Positions 8,490 through 17,177 of a stretch of DNA of 64,000 nucleotides are shown in pieces. The notes below the pieces were generated by a model. That model did no database searches. It was not told where the DNA came from and worked only from the letters and a program-made list of their open reading frames with translations. The position numbers and the translations under genes are program-made. Every line of letters begins with the position of its first letter. The stretch's first letter is position 1. Source of the stretch: Plantibacter sp050587525 (GTDB lineage Bacteria; Actinomycetota; Actinomycetes; Actinomycetales; Microbacteriaceae); NCBI RefSeq assembly GCF_050587525.1, contig NZ_JBOBFT010000007.1, positions 62,001 through 126,000 on the forward strand, in the 5' to 3' direction.

Positions 8490-9333
8490 GGAGCACGTCG
8501 GTCTCCTCGTCGTCGGCATCCGCATCGTTCACGGGAACCACAGTGACGGGCAGGCCGGCCGTCCGGAGGTCCTCGACGACCGTGTGGTCCGCAGCTGAAT
8601 CGGTGATGAGGCCGGTGAACTCGTCGAGCGCTCCGATCCGTCCCAGCTGCGTGCGGCCGACCTTGCTCGCATCGGCCAGCACGATGACCTGACTCGCCGC
8701 TCGAACCATGCGCGACTTGACCGCAGCCTCCGGCAAGTTGACATTCGTGACCCCGTGCTCCACATCGATGCCGTTACAGCCGATGAACGCGATGTCCGCG
8801 TGCACCTGCGCGAGGATGAGGCCACCCAGCGGGTCGACGAGCGAGTGCTGGAGCGGCCGCAGCACTCCCCCGGTCACGATGACCGTGAAGCGCGGAACCT
8901 CGGACTCCAGTTCGAGGGCGATCGTCAGTCCGTTCGTGATGATCACGACATCGGTGAGCTCACGACGCGCCTTGAGCGCTCGAGCGACGGCGAGGCCCGT
9001 GCTCCCCACGTCGAGGATGACGCTCTGACCTGAGCGGACGAGCGCCGCGGCGACCTCCGCGATGCGCTGCTTGGGGATGGCGGACCGGATCACGGCCACT
9101 TCGAGCGATGACTCCGGCGCGGCCCGCGTTCCCACCGGCATCGCACCGCCGTGCACGCGGACGGCGTCGCCTCGTTCCACGAGCGTGTCGAGGTCGGTCC
9201 TGGCGGTCACCCGCGAGACGCCGAACGCCTCGGAGATCTCGGTCACCCGCACGAACCCGCGCTCCTCCAAGAGGTCACGGATCCGATCCCGGCGGGCGGG
9301 CGCTGGCAGCTGATTCGGGTCGGCGATGGTCAC
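8479..9333 (-). CDS. DeoR/GlpR-family transcriptional repressor
   Basis: 284-residue regulator. The DeoR-type helix-turn-helix lies at about 17-70 (VTEISEAFGVSRVTARTDLD), and the sugar-phosphate sensor domain follows from about 85, with the typical GSTGLAVARAL, ITNGLTIALEL and DASKVGR stretches. It is divergent from galT-galK, so it is a good candidate repressor of that pair, sensing a phosphorylated sugar. The start is GTG at 9333; a -10-like TACAGT sits seven bases upstream, so the mRNA may be leaderless. The acidic tail (NDADADDEETD) ends inside the neighbouring repeat. Confidence 0.88.
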   Translation of the reverse strand: MTIADPNQLPAPARRDRIRDLLEERGFVRVTEISEAFGVSRVTARTDLDTLVERGDAVRVHGGAMPVGTRAAPESSLEVAVIRSAIPKQRIAEVAAALVRSGQSVILDVGSTGLAVARALKARRELTDVVIITNGLTIALELESEVPRFTVIVTGGVLRPLQHSLVDPLGGLILAQVHADIAFIGCNGIDVEHGVTNVNLPEAAVKSRMVRAASQVIVLADASKVGRTQLGRIGALDEFTGLITDSAADHTVVEDLRTAGLPVTVVPVNDADADDEETDVLPGH

Positions 9334-9340
9334 GCTTGCA

Positions 9341-9394
9341 ACTGTAGCGACTTGCCTTTACTTTTGAAACGGAAAGCTACTACCTTTCATAGTG
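9341..9394. promoter_or_regulatory. Divergent promoter and operator of the DeoR regulator and galTK
   Basis: GAAAG at 9372-9376 and CTTTC at 9384-9388 form an inverted repeat with a 7-base spacer, and further CTTT/GAAA half-sites lie at 9354-9369. On the minus strand TTTCAA (9369-9364) and TACAGT (9346-9341) are spaced 17 bases apart. On plus, TTGAAA (9364-9369) and CATAGT (9389-9394) are spaced 19. The operator overlaps both promoters, as expected for autorepression plus galTK control. Confidence 0.55.
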
Positions 9395-9417
9395 ACAATC
9401 TCTCTGTGAGGACACAC

Positions 9418-10569
9418 GTGCCACATCCCTCCGATCCATTCGTGATCGAGCCCCGCATCGCAAGCCAGAGCCACACGCTGGCCGATGGACGCGAACTCAT
9501 CTACTTCGACGACGTCGATACGACGCTTCCGCCGGAACGCAAGCCGGACGCGCGCGCGAGCGCCGTGCGGCCGCCCACAGCGAGCATGCGCCAGGATCCC
9601 CTCACGGGCGACTGGGTGTCCATCGCGGCCGCGCGCCAGAATCGCGTGATGCTGCCGCCCGCGGACCTCGACCCGCTCGCCCCGGCAAGCCCCACGAACC
9701 CGTCGGAGATCCCCGACCAGTACGACGTCGCGGTCTTCGAGAACAAGTCGCCGTCGTTCGGCCCCCTCCTGACCGATGCCGCGCAGCCCGAGAGCCTCGA
9801 CGACCTCGCGAGCATCGGCATCGAACGCTCCCTCACCTCCGTGGGCCGCTGCGAGGTCGTCAGCTTCAGCCCCGCGAGCACCGGCTCGTTCGGAGCGCTG
9901 ACCCCCACGCGTGCACGCACGGTCATCGAAGCCTGGGCCCGCCGCACGCACGCGCTCTCGCCGATCGACGCCATCCAACAGGTGTTCCCGTTCGAGAACC
10001 GCGGGGAGCAGATCGGCGTGACCCTCCACCATCCGCACGGGCAGATCTACTCCTACCCGTACGTGACGCCGCGAACGCAGCGCCTCATCGACTCCGTCGA
10101 ACAGTACGGCCCCGGGCTCTTCGCCGACATCCTCGCCGCAGAACAGGCCGGCGAACGCGTCGTCCTGCGCGGCGAGCACTGGACCGCGTTCGTGCCGTTC
10201 GCCGCCCGCTGGCCCGTCGAGGTGCACCTCATGCCGCATCGGCACGTTCCCGACTTCGCCGCGACGAGCCTCGAGGAACGGGACGAACTCGCGACCCTCT
10301 ACCTGCGGCTGCTCCGCGGCGTCGACGCCCTCTACGAGACGCCGACACCGTACATCGCCGCGTGGCACCAGGCGCCGACGCGCGTCCACCGCGACGACAT
10401 CCGCCTCCACCTCCAGCTCACCTCCCCCCGCCGAGGAGCCGACCGCCTCAAGTACCTGGCCGGTTCCGAAGCCGCGATGGGAGCCTGGATCGGCGACATC
10501 CCACCCGAAACGACAGCAACGAACCTGCGGGCCGCGATCGCCCGCGCCGACGAGGAGAACCCGGTATGA
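9418..10569 (+). CDS. galT: Galactose-1-phosphate uridylyltransferase
   Basis: Leloir-pathway enzyme that exchanges UMP between UDP-glucose and galactose-1-phosphate. The 383-residue protein has the catalytic HPH motif in LHHPHGQIYSYPY, with the uridylylated histidine at 207. The substrate-binding FPFENRG and the C-terminal LHLQL histidines are also present. The start is GTG at 9418, preceded by GAGGA at eight bases; the frame is open further upstream but overlaps the repressor gene. It overlaps galK by four bases (ATGA), so the two are coupled. Regulation is probably by the divergent DeoR-type repressor. Confidence 0.95.
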   Translation: MPHPSDPFVIEPRIASQSHTLADGRELIYFDDVDTTLPPERKPDARASAVRPPTASMRQDPLTGDWVSIAAARQNRVMLPPADLDPLAPASPTNPSEIPDQYDVAVFENKSPSFGPLLTDAAQPESLDDLASIGIERSLTSVGRCEVVSFSPASTGSFGALTPTRARTVIEAWARRTHALSPIDAIQQVFPFENRGEQIGVTLHHPHGQIYSYPYVTPRTQRLIDSVEQYGPGLFADILAAEQAGERVVLRGEHWTAFVPFAARWPVEVHLMPHRHVPDFAATSLEERDELATLYLRLLRGVDALYETPTPYIAAWHQAPTRVHRDDIRLHLQLTSPRRGADRLKYLAGSEAAMGAWIGDIPPETTATNLRAAIARADEENPV

Positions 10570-11723
10570 GTGAGCTGCACCAGAGTGTGACCACGGGCTT
10601 CCAGCAGACGTTCGGCACGGAGCCGAGCGGCATCTGGTCGGCGCCCGGCCGTGTGAACCTCATCGGCGAGCACACTGACTACAACGACGGATTCGTCTTC
10701 CCGATGGCGATCGACCGGCGCACCGTCGCCGCAGTCCGCCCGCGAGACGACGACCGCGTACGCGTGGCGAGCACCTTCTCCCCCGGCATCGTCGAAGCGG
10801 TCCTCGGAAGCCTCGACCCCGACGCCCTCGACGGCTGGTCCGCCTACCCGCTCGGCGTCGTCTGGGCACTCGGCGAGTTCGGCGCGCCGCTCCACTCGCT
10901 GCCCGGAGTCGACATCTTCATCGACTCCGATGTGCCGGTAGGCGCAGGCCTGTCGTCCTCCGCGGCGATCGAATCCGCCGTCGCCGTCGCCCTCAACGAG
11001 ATCTGGCAGCTCGACCACGACCGCAAGACGCTCGCACGGGTGGGGCAGCTCGCGGAGAACCGTGCCGTCGGCGCCCCGACCGGGATCATGGACCAGTCCG
11101 CATCACTCCTCGGACAGCGCGACTGCGGCGTCTTCCTCGACTGCCGCTCACTCGAGACCGACCTCATCCCGCTCGGATTCGAGGAGCACGCGCTCGAACT
11201 GCTCGTGATCGACACGCACGTCGCACATGCGCACGTGTCGGGCGGGTACGCGGCCCGTCGCGCATCGTGTGAAGCGGGTGCGTCGGCGCTCGACGTGCCG
11301 TCGCTGCGAGATGTCGGCGTCGAGGATCTCGAACGTGCCGCCGAGGTCATGGACGATGAGACGTTCCGCCGGGTGCGTCACGTCGTGACCGAGAACCAGC
11401 GCGTACTCGACACCGTTCGGACGCTCCGCGAACAGGGGCCGGCCGCGATCGGCGAGCTGCTCGTGGCATCGCACGCGTCCATGCGGGACGACTTCGAGAT
11501 CTCGGTCCCGGAGCTGGACACGGCCGTTGAAGCGTCACTCGCTGCAGGTGCCGTCGGCGCCCGGATGACGGGTGGCGGATTCGGCGGAGCGGCGATCGCC
11601 CTGGTTCCGTCGTCGCGGTCATCCGAGGTCGCCGATGCCGTTCGTGCCGCCTTCGCCGCGCGCTCGTACACGCCGCCGACGATCTTCGCCGTCCACGCTG
11701 CTCCCGGCGCCGCCCGCGACTGA
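10566..11723 (+). CDS. galK: Galactokinase
   Basis: GHMP-family kinase that phosphorylates galactose to galactose-1-phosphate. In the 385-residue protein the N-terminal galactokinase signature is APGRVNLIGEHTDYNDG (about 25-41). The ATP-binding motif is VPVGAGLSSSAAIE (about 122-135), and motif 3 is ARMTGGGFGGAAIAL near the C terminus. The start overlaps the galT stop. A long palindrome beginning 22 bases after the stop probably ends the operon. Confidence 0.97.
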   Translation: MSELHQSVTTGFQQTFGTEPSGIWSAPGRVNLIGEHTDYNDGFVFPMAIDRRTVAAVRPRDDDRVRVASTFSPGIVEAVLGSLDPDALDGWSAYPLGVVWALGEFGAPLHSLPGVDIFIDSDVPVGAGLSSSAAIESAVAVALNEIWQLDHDRKTLARVGQLAENRAVGAPTGIMDQSASLLGQRDCGVFLDCRSLETDLIPLGFEEHALELLVIDTHVAHAHVSGGYAARRASCEAGASALDVPSLRDVGVEDLERAAEVMDDETFRRVRHVVTENQRVLDTVRTLREQGPAAIGELLVASHASMRDDFEISVPELDTAVEASLAAGAVGARMTGGGFGGAAIALVPSSRSSEVADAVRAAFAARSYTPPTIFAVHAAPGAARD

Positions 11724-11745
11724 CCCTCCCCCCCAACTCAATCCT

Positions 11746-11814
11746 CTCTGCCGAGGGGTCGCAAAATGCGGGTGTTCGCTCCGAGCACCCGCACTTTGCG
11801 ACCCCTCGGCAGAG
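11746..11814. repeat. Long palindrome A upstream of the DUF559 gene
   Basis: Arms of 29 bases (11746-11774 and 11786-11814) enclose an 11-base loop. The only mismatch is A11766 opposite C11794. The arm begins CTCTGCCGAGGGGTCGCAAA. It is closely related to palindrome B (12832-12898). It can serve as a galK terminator, but its close match to B points to a repeat family. Confidence 0.9.
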
Positions 11815-11886
11815 CGTGGACGGGGGCGCGGCGGGGCTGTGGAGAGTTGAGACGGGAGAAGCAGCTTGTTCGCCACTATTGGGCGG

Positions 11887-12822
11887 ATGAGTAGACGACC
11901 TGACCTGCCCTCGCCGTTCGATCGAGAACCATTCAGCGTCGCTGATGGCTCGTCGCTCAGCATCAGTGCGTCCAGGCTCCGTGCGAACGACCTGGACCGG
12001 CCATTTCACGGAGTCCGCGTCGCCACTGCCGAGGACGACGCCAGCATCGCGGCCGAGCGAGACGACGTGCTCTCGCGATGCCGGGCGTACGCGACGAGAA
12101 TGCCCTTCGGAGCGTTCTTCAGCCACGTGACTGCTGCGCATCTGTGGGGGCTGCCTGTGCCGCGGCGATTCGATGCCGCGCCGATCCATGTCTCGGTTCA
12201 GTCTCCGTCGCGAGCACCGCGCGGAAGCGGCGTACGTGGTCACAAACTGGACGGCTCGCACTGGCGGGCCGTCGAGTTCGACGGGTTCGTTCTGGCCCAT
12301 CCGATCGACGCATGGTGCCAACTCGGCACGACGCTGCACGAGGGTGAACTCGTGATGGTCGCGGACAGCATCATGCGTCGGGTCGACCCGCTCGGCTCAC
12401 GCCACGACCTGCTCATCGGTCTCGCGAGAATGGGCCGGCGACGAGGAGTCACTCGTCTCCGCTCGGCATATGAACGCTCGCGTCCCGGAACAGACTCACC
12501 GAAGGAAAGCGAGCTCCGTCTCCTCATCGTCGACGCGGGGCTGCCGGAGCCGCGAGTGAATCATGCGATTCTCGACGGAGCGGGTCGGTTCCTCGCGCTC
12601 GGTGACCTCGTGTATGCGGAGTATCGAATCCTCATCGAATACGACGGCGGAACTCACTTCGCTGATGAGCAGCAGATCTTCCACGACATCGATCGGCTCG
12701 ACGCCGTCATGGCGTTGGGCTGGAGAGTCATCCGTGTGAACCGGAGCCACCTCTTTCCGACCCCGGACGCGATCCTCATGACAATCCGCCACGCGCTCCG
12801 TTCGCGTGGGGCCCCCTTCTAG
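11887..12822 (+). CDS. DUF559 / AbiEi-like endonuclease-fold protein
   Basis: 311-residue cytoplasmic protein. Its C-terminal third (about 205-305) has the very-short-patch-repair-like DUF559 fold. ESELRLLIVDAGLPEP carries a candidate catalytic glutamate, YAEYRILIEYDGGTHF matches the EYDG core, and DIDRLDAVMALGWRVIRV is the typical ending. The N-terminal half (FGAFFSHVTAAHLWGLP) resembles the AbiEi-associated region. Enzyme activity is inferred only. The ATG at 11887 was chosen; a TTG at 11866 is possible. The gene stands alone, bracketed by palindromes A and B, and has no antitoxin-like partner next to it. Confidence 0.78.
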   Translation: MSRRPDLPSPFDREPFSVADGSSLSISASRLRANDLDRPFHGVRVATAEDDASIAAERDDVLSRCRAYATRMPFGAFFSHVTAAHLWGLPVPRRFDAAPIHVSVQSPSRAPRGSGVRGHKLDGSHWRAVEFDGFVLAHPIDAWCQLGTTLHEGELVMVADSIMRRVDPLGSRHDLLIGLARMGRRRGVTRLRSAYERSRPGTDSPKESELRLLIVDAGLPEPRVNHAILDGAGRFLALGDLVYAEYRILIEYDGGTHFADEQQIFHDIDRLDAVMALGWRVIRVNRSHLFPTPDAILMTIRHALRSRGAPF

Positions 12823-12831
12823 CCCTCCTCT

Positions 12832-12898
12832 TCTGCCGAGGGGTCCCAAAGTGCGGGTCCGGAGACGGAACACCCGCAATTTGGGACCCCTCGGCAGA
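12832..12898. repeat. Long palindrome B downstream of the DUF559 gene
   Basis: Arms of 27 bases (12832-12858 and 12872-12898) with a 13-base loop. The stem matches palindrome A except for one pair, C12846-G12884, which replaces G11761-C11799. The single mismatch is at the same stem position as in A (G12851 opposite A12879). Pairing is therefore kept while the sequence changes. Confidence 0.9.
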
Positions 12899-12922
12899 GA
12901 TAGGAGGGAGGGAGGGAGGAGG

Positions 12923-13798
12923 TCAGCGGCGCTCGGCCATGGAGACGACGTTGGTGAGGAGTTGGACCCGTGTCATGGGGCCGATGCCGCCGGGGTTCGG
13001 GGAGATCCAGGCGGCGACATCGGCGACATCGGGGGCGACGTCGCCGACCACGCGGGACTTGCCCGTCTCAGGGTCGACGGCACGGCTGACACCGACGTCG
13101 AGGACGACGGCCCCGGGCTTCACGGCGGACGCCTTGACGATGCCGGGGACGCCAGCGGCAGCGACGATGACATCGGCGGTGCGCAGGATCTCGTCGAGGC
13201 CGACGGTCCCCGTGTGTGTGAGCGTGACGGTCGCGTTGTACTCACGACGCGTGAGCAGCGGACCGATCGCACGACCGACGGTGACACCACGACCCACAAC
13301 GACGACGTGCTTCCCGGCGAGTTCGATGCCGTGACGCTGCACGAGCTCGACGGCACCACGCGGCGTGCACGGCAACGGCGTGTTGATGGGCTTGTTGACG
13401 TTGAGGACGAGACGACCGAGGTTCGTCGGGTGCAGGCCGTCGGCGTCCTTCTCGGGGTCGATGCGCTCGAGGATCGCATCCGTGTCGATGTGCGACGGGA
13501 GCGGGAGCTGCACGATGTAGCCCGTGCAGGTGTCGTCGGCGTTCAGCTCGTCGATGACGGCGAGCAGTTCGTCCTGCGTGATCGACTCCGGCAGGTCGCG
13601 GCGGATGGACTCGATGCCGATCTCGGCGCAGTCGCGGTGCTTGCCGGCGACGTACCACTGTGAGCCCGGGTCCTCACCGACGAGGACGGTGCCGAGACCG
13701 GCGACGACACCGCGATCACGCAGCGTGGCGACACGGACGGCGAGTTCGGACTTGATGACGGCGGCCGTGGCCGTGCCGTCGAGGATCTGTGCGGTCAT
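12923..13798 (-). CDS. folD: Bifunctional methylenetetrahydrofolate dehydrogenase/cyclohydrolase
   Basis: Interconverts 5,10-methylene- and 10-formyl-tetrahydrofolate in the cytosol. The 291-residue protein has the catalytic Tyr/Lys region QWYVAGKHRDCAEIGI (near 47-62), the Rossmann motif VVVGRGVTVGRAIG, and the conserved ending SPNPGGIGPMTRVQLL. The ATG at 13798 follows AGGAGTCACC. It lies downstream of glyA in the same direction with 177 bases between, including a repeat pair. The two may be cotranscribed under the riboswitch before glyA. Confidence 0.96.
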   Translation of the reverse strand: MTAQILDGTATAAVIKSELAVRVATLRDRGVVAGLGTVLVGEDPGSQWYVAGKHRDCAEIGIESIRRDLPESITQDELLAVIDELNADDTCTGYIVQLPLPSHIDTDAILERIDPEKDADGLHPTNLGRLVLNVNKPINTPLPCTPRGAVELVQRHGIELAGKHVVVVGRGVTVGRAIGPLLTRREYNATVTLTHTGTVGLDEILRTADVIVAAAGVPGIVKASAVKPGAVVLDVGVSRAVDPETGKSRVVGDVAPDVADVAAWISPNPGGIGPMTRVQLLTNVVSMAERR

Positions 13799-13840
13799 GG
13801 TGACTCCTGTGGGGCGGTGGTGCGAGGTGGTGGTGCGGGT

Positions 13841-13907
13841 GCTGAGCACTTCGACAGGCTCAGTGACCGGAGACGGCTGAGCACTTCGACAGGCTCAGCG
13901 ACCGGAG
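13841..13907. repeat. Dispersed repeat, two tandem copies between glyA and folD
   Basis: Two copies of a 32-base unit starting at 13841 and 13876. Each contains CTGAGC-ACTTCGACAG-GCTCAG, itself a short inverted repeat, then YGACCGGAG. They belong to the same family as the elements at 8393 and 27039. They sit inside a probable operon, so they may affect readthrough or mRNA decay. Confidence 0.85.
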
Positions 13908-13975
13908 GGTGGGCCCGGTGACCGGGCGGAGGGAACCGGCCGCCGAGACGCGCTCGACGGCCGGAACCGCACCGA

Positions 13976-15247
13976 CTACTGCTGGAGGCCGGGGTACAGC
14001 GGGAACGCTTCGGCGAGCGCCGTGACGCGCTCGCGCAATGCGCCGATCTCGGCTTCCTGACGGAGTGCGAGACCGATGATGTCGGCGACCTCTGCGAACT
14101 CGACATCGCCGAAGCCACGCGTCGCGAGGGCCGGCGTGCCGATGCGGAGACCCGAGGTCACCATCGGCGGGCGGGGGTCGAACGGAACCGAGTTGCGGTT
14201 GACCGTGATGCCGACCTCGTGGAGGACGTCCTCGGCCTGCTGGCCGTCGAGCTTGGAGGTGCGCAGGTCCGCGAGGACGAGGTGCACGTCGGTGCCGCCC
14301 GTGAGCACGTCGATTCCGGCGGCCTTCGACGCGTCGGACGTGAGCGTGTCGGCGAGGAGACGAGCGCCGCGGATGGTGCGCTCCTGACGGTCCTTGAAGT
14401 CAGCCGTGGCCGCGAGCTTGAACGCGGTCGCCTTGGCGGCGATCACGTGCATGAGCGGGCCGCCCTGCTGGCCGGGGAACACGTTGGAGTTGAGCTTCTT
14501 GGCGAGCTCGGTGTCGCGGCTGACGATGAAACCGGAACGCGGTCCGCCGATCGTCTTGTGCACCGTGGAGGAGACGACGTCGGCGTACGGGACGGGCGAC
14601 GGGTGCAGGCCCGCTGCGACGAGACCGGCGAAGTGCGCCATGTCGACCCAGAGCTTCGCGCCGACCTCGTCTGCGATGGCGCGGAACGCCTCGAAGTCGA
14701 GGTGGCGCGGGTACGCGGACCAGCCGGCGATGATGACCTGCGGCTTGTGCTCGAGGGCCTTGTCGCGGACGACGTTCATGTCGACCAGGAAGGTCTCCGG
14801 GTCGACGCCGTAGGACACGGCGTTGTAGAGCTTGCCGGAGAAGTTGAGCTTCATGCCGTGCGTGAGGTGGCCACCGTGCGAGAGCTCGAGGCCGAGGATC
14901 GTGTCGCCGGGCGTGGCGATCGCGGACAGCACGGCGGCGTTGGCCGTTGCGCCGGAGTGCGGCTGGACGTTCGCGTACGCGGCGCCGAAGAGGCTCTTGG
15001 CGCGTTCGATGGCGAGCGACTCGGCGATGTCGACGAACTCGCATCCGCCGTAGTAGCGGCGACCGGGGTAGCCCTCCGCGTACTTGTTGGTGAGGACGCT
15101 GCCCTGCGACTGCAGGACGGAGACCGGAACGAAGTTCTCGCTCGCGATCATCTCGAGGGTGTTGCGCTGGCGACCGAGTTCCTGCTCGAGGACGGCAGCG
15201 ATCTCAGGGTCGACCTCGGAGAGAGGCGCGTTGAACGTGTCGGACAA
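13976..15247 (-). CDS. glyA: Serine hydroxymethyltransferase
   Basis: PLP enzyme that converts serine and tetrahydrofolate to glycine and 5,10-methylene-tetrahydrofolate. The PLP lysine lies in DVVSSTVHKTIGGPRSGF, the glycine-rich phosphate-binding loop is HSGATANAA, and YGGCEFVDIAE is conserved. TTG at 15247 (MSDTFNAPL) was chosen as start because AAGGAG lies six bases before it. An ATG ten codons upstream (15277) has no ribosome binding site and would place the AAGGAG inside the coding region. The result is 423 residues, normal for the family. A ZTP riboswitch lies just upstream. Confidence 0.95.
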   Translation of the reverse strand: MSDTFNAPLSEVDPEIAAVLEQELGRQRNTLEMIASENFVPVSVLQSQGSVLTNKYAEGYPGRRYYGGCEFVDIAESLAIERAKSLFGAAYANVQPHSGATANAAVLSAIATPGDTILGLELSHGGHLTHGMKLNFSGKLYNAVSYGVDPETFLVDMNVVRDKALEHKPQVIIAGWSAYPRHLDFEAFRAIADEVGAKLWVDMAHFAGLVAAGLHPSPVPYADVVSSTVHKTIGGPRSGFIVSRDTELAKKLNSNVFPGQQGGPLMHVIAAKATAFKLAATADFKDRQERTIRGARLLADTLTSDASKAAGIDVLTGGTDVHLVLADLRTSKLDGQQAEDVLHEVGITVNRNSVPFDPRPPMVTSGLRIGTPALATRGFGDVEFAEVADIIGLALRQEAEIGALRERVTALAEAFPLYPGLQQ

Positions 15248-15300
15248 GACTTGCTCCTTTGTGACAGCGGCGGACATGACGATTGTAGGTTCTTCGTCTC

Positions 15301-15412
15301 GGCCCAGGCGTGCGGCCGAATCCGCCCTCTGAAAAGGTGCAGGGTCGCTCCCCGATGGTGAGCCCATCTGAGACGGAGCCGAAGCCCCCTCTATACGCCA
15401 GTTGCGACCCGG
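15301..15412 (-). promoter_or_regulatory. ZTP (pfl-motif) riboswitch of glyA
   Basis: On the minus strand GGGTCGCAACTGGCG (from 15410) and GGGGAGCGACCC (ending at 15342) match the paired 5' half of ZTP riboswitches, and GGGTCG pairs with CGACCC. The second conserved block CGCCTGGGC is at 15310-15302. The order, the spacing and the one-carbon gene downstream all fit. These RNAs sense ZMP/ZTP, which accumulate when 10-formyl-tetrahydrofolate is short, and raise expression of glyA and folD. The switching element between 15300 and the start codon is not obvious. Confidence 0.9.
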
Positions 15413-15635
15413 CCAGCATAGCAGCGGAGCGCACCGCGTCCACCGGTCGACGGGGTGCAGACGGGGTGCCACCGGACTCTGGCGGGTCGCGCCGACCCCG
15501 TGCAATCATGAGCCGACGGGGTTTGCACGCACGCCGCGCAAAATCATGTGCGGCGGTGTCCTCACCGCCGCACGCCCGCACGACCAACCACGCAACAACC
15601 GTCCGCCTCACCCACCGATCCGGAGGTCTTCACCC

Positions 15636-17171
15636 ATGGCACGTGTCATCCCCCAGCCCGCGAGCGTCGTCGTCGATGCCGCATCGGCACCGTTCACGCT
15701 CACGTCGGCGAGCAGGATCATCGCTTCGCCCGATGCCGCGTCGGTCGCCGATCTGCTCGCGAGCGCACTCCGCACGTCGACCGGGTACCCGCTGGCCGTC
15801 GTCCGGGCCGAGGATGAACCGACCGACGGGCGTGAGCACGACATCCGCATCACGGCTGGACCGGCATCGGTTCAGGCCGGCACGGGTCTCGCCGAGGACG
15901 AGTCCTACCGGCTGAGCGCGAACGAGTCGGGCGTCGACATCGTCGCGGCAGAGCCCGCCGGCGCGTTCGCCGCCGTCCAGACGCTTCGTCAGCTGCTCCC
16001 GGCCGCGAACTGGAGCCCCCGGGTCCAGGCCGTCGCGTGGACGGTCAAGGCGACGACCGTCGAGGATGCGCCCCGATTCCGCTATCGCGGGGCGATGCTC
16101 GATGTCGCGCGCCACTTCTTCACGGTCGCGCAGGTCCAGCGCTTCATCGACCAGATCGCCGCGCTCAAGATCAACGTCCTGCACCTGCATCTCACCGACG
16201 ACCAGGGGTGGCGCCTTCACATCGACAGCTGGCCGGAGCTCACGGGCGTCGGCGCGAGCACCAACGTGAACGGTGCGAAGGACGGGAAGGGCGGCTTCTA
16301 CACGGCTGACGACTACCGCGCCATCGTCGACTACGCGGCGGCCCGCTTCATCACGATCGTCCCGGAGGTCGACGTGCCGGGACACACGAATGCGGCGCTC
16401 GCCTCCTACGCCGAGCTCAACGCCGACGGCGTGGCGCCGGCGCCCTACGAGGGCACGGAGGTCGGTTTCTCGACGCTCACGATCGGCGCGGAGATCACCG
16501 AGCGCTTCCTCACCGAGGTGCTCGGCGAGGTCGCGGCGGCGACCCCCGGACCGTTCCTCCACATCGGCGGCGACGAGTCCCACGCGACGAAGCCGGAGGA
16601 CTTCCTCGCCTTCGTCGAGCAGGCCACCGGCATCGCCGCCGCGACCGGCAAGACCGTCATCGGCTGGCACGAGATGGGCAAGTCCCCCGCGCTCGTGCCC
16701 GGCACGATCGGCCAGTACTGGAACTACCTCGTGCCGCAGGAGGGTCACGCCGAGGAGCTCCGCTCGTTCGTCGACCAGGGCGGGAAGGCCGTGATGTCGC
16801 CCGCCGACGTCGCGTACGTCGACATGAAGTACACGGAGGACTTCCCCCTCGGCCTCACCTGGGCGGAGGGCCCCACCTCCGTCGAGGCGTCCTACGGCTG
16901 GGATCCCGCGGCGATCGTCGAAGGCGTCACCGAGGAGGACATCCTCGGCGTCGAAGCACCGCTCTGGACCGAGACGGTCGTCTCGAGCGCCGACATCGAA
17001 TCGCTCGTCTTCCCCCGCCTCGCCTCCGTCGCCGAGACGGGCTGGTCCGCGGCAGGACCGAAGGACTGGTCCGAGTTCCGCAGCCGTCTCGCGGAACTGG
17101 GCCAGGACTGGACTGCGGCCGGCGTCGCATTCCACCGCTCGCCCGAGGTGGACTGGTCGCCGAAGGCATGA
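15636..17171 (+). CDS. Beta-N-acetylhexosaminidase, GH20 family
   Basis: Releases terminal beta-linked GlcNAc or GalNAc from chitooligosaccharides or glycans. The 511-residue protein has an N-terminal GH20b-like domain (about 1-145) and a TIM-barrel catalytic domain (about 150-490). Key motifs are FRYRGAMLDVARHFF, HLHLTDDQGWRL and HIGGDESH, with the catalytic Asp-Glu pair at about 313-314. There is no signal peptide, so it probably acts on imported sugars. The start follows CGGAGG at nine bases. A hairpin at 17178-17213 follows. The sugar fits the nag genes elsewhere in the window. Confidence 0.93.
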   Translation: MARVIPQPASVVVDAASAPFTLTSASRIIASPDAASVADLLASALRTSTGYPLAVVRAEDEPTDGREHDIRITAGPASVQAGTGLAEDESYRLSANESGVDIVAAEPAGAFAAVQTLRQLLPAANWSPRVQAVAWTVKATTVEDAPRFRYRGAMLDVARHFFTVAQVQRFIDQIAALKINVLHLHLTDDQGWRLHIDSWPELTGVGASTNVNGAKDGKGGFYTADDYRAIVDYAAARFITIVPEVDVPGHTNAALASYAELNADGVAPAPYEGTEVGFSTLTIGAEITERFLTEVLGEVAAATPGPFLHIGGDESHATKPEDFLAFVEQATGIAAATGKTVIGWHEMGKSPALVPGTIGQYWNYLVPQEGHAEELRSFVDQGGKAVMSPADVAYVDMKYTEDFPLGLTWAEGPTSVEASYGWDPAAIVEGVTEEDILGVEAPLWTETVVSSADIESLVFPRLASVAETGWSAAGPKDWSEFRSRLAELGQDWTAAGVAFHRSPEVDWSPKA

Positions 17172-17177
17172 CCTCCA

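Noticed and set aside
11887..12822. Type IV toxin-antitoxin pair around the AbiEi-like/DUF559 gene
   Set aside because: No AbiEii-like nucleotidyltransferase or other partner gene lies on either side; the neighbours are galK and folD.
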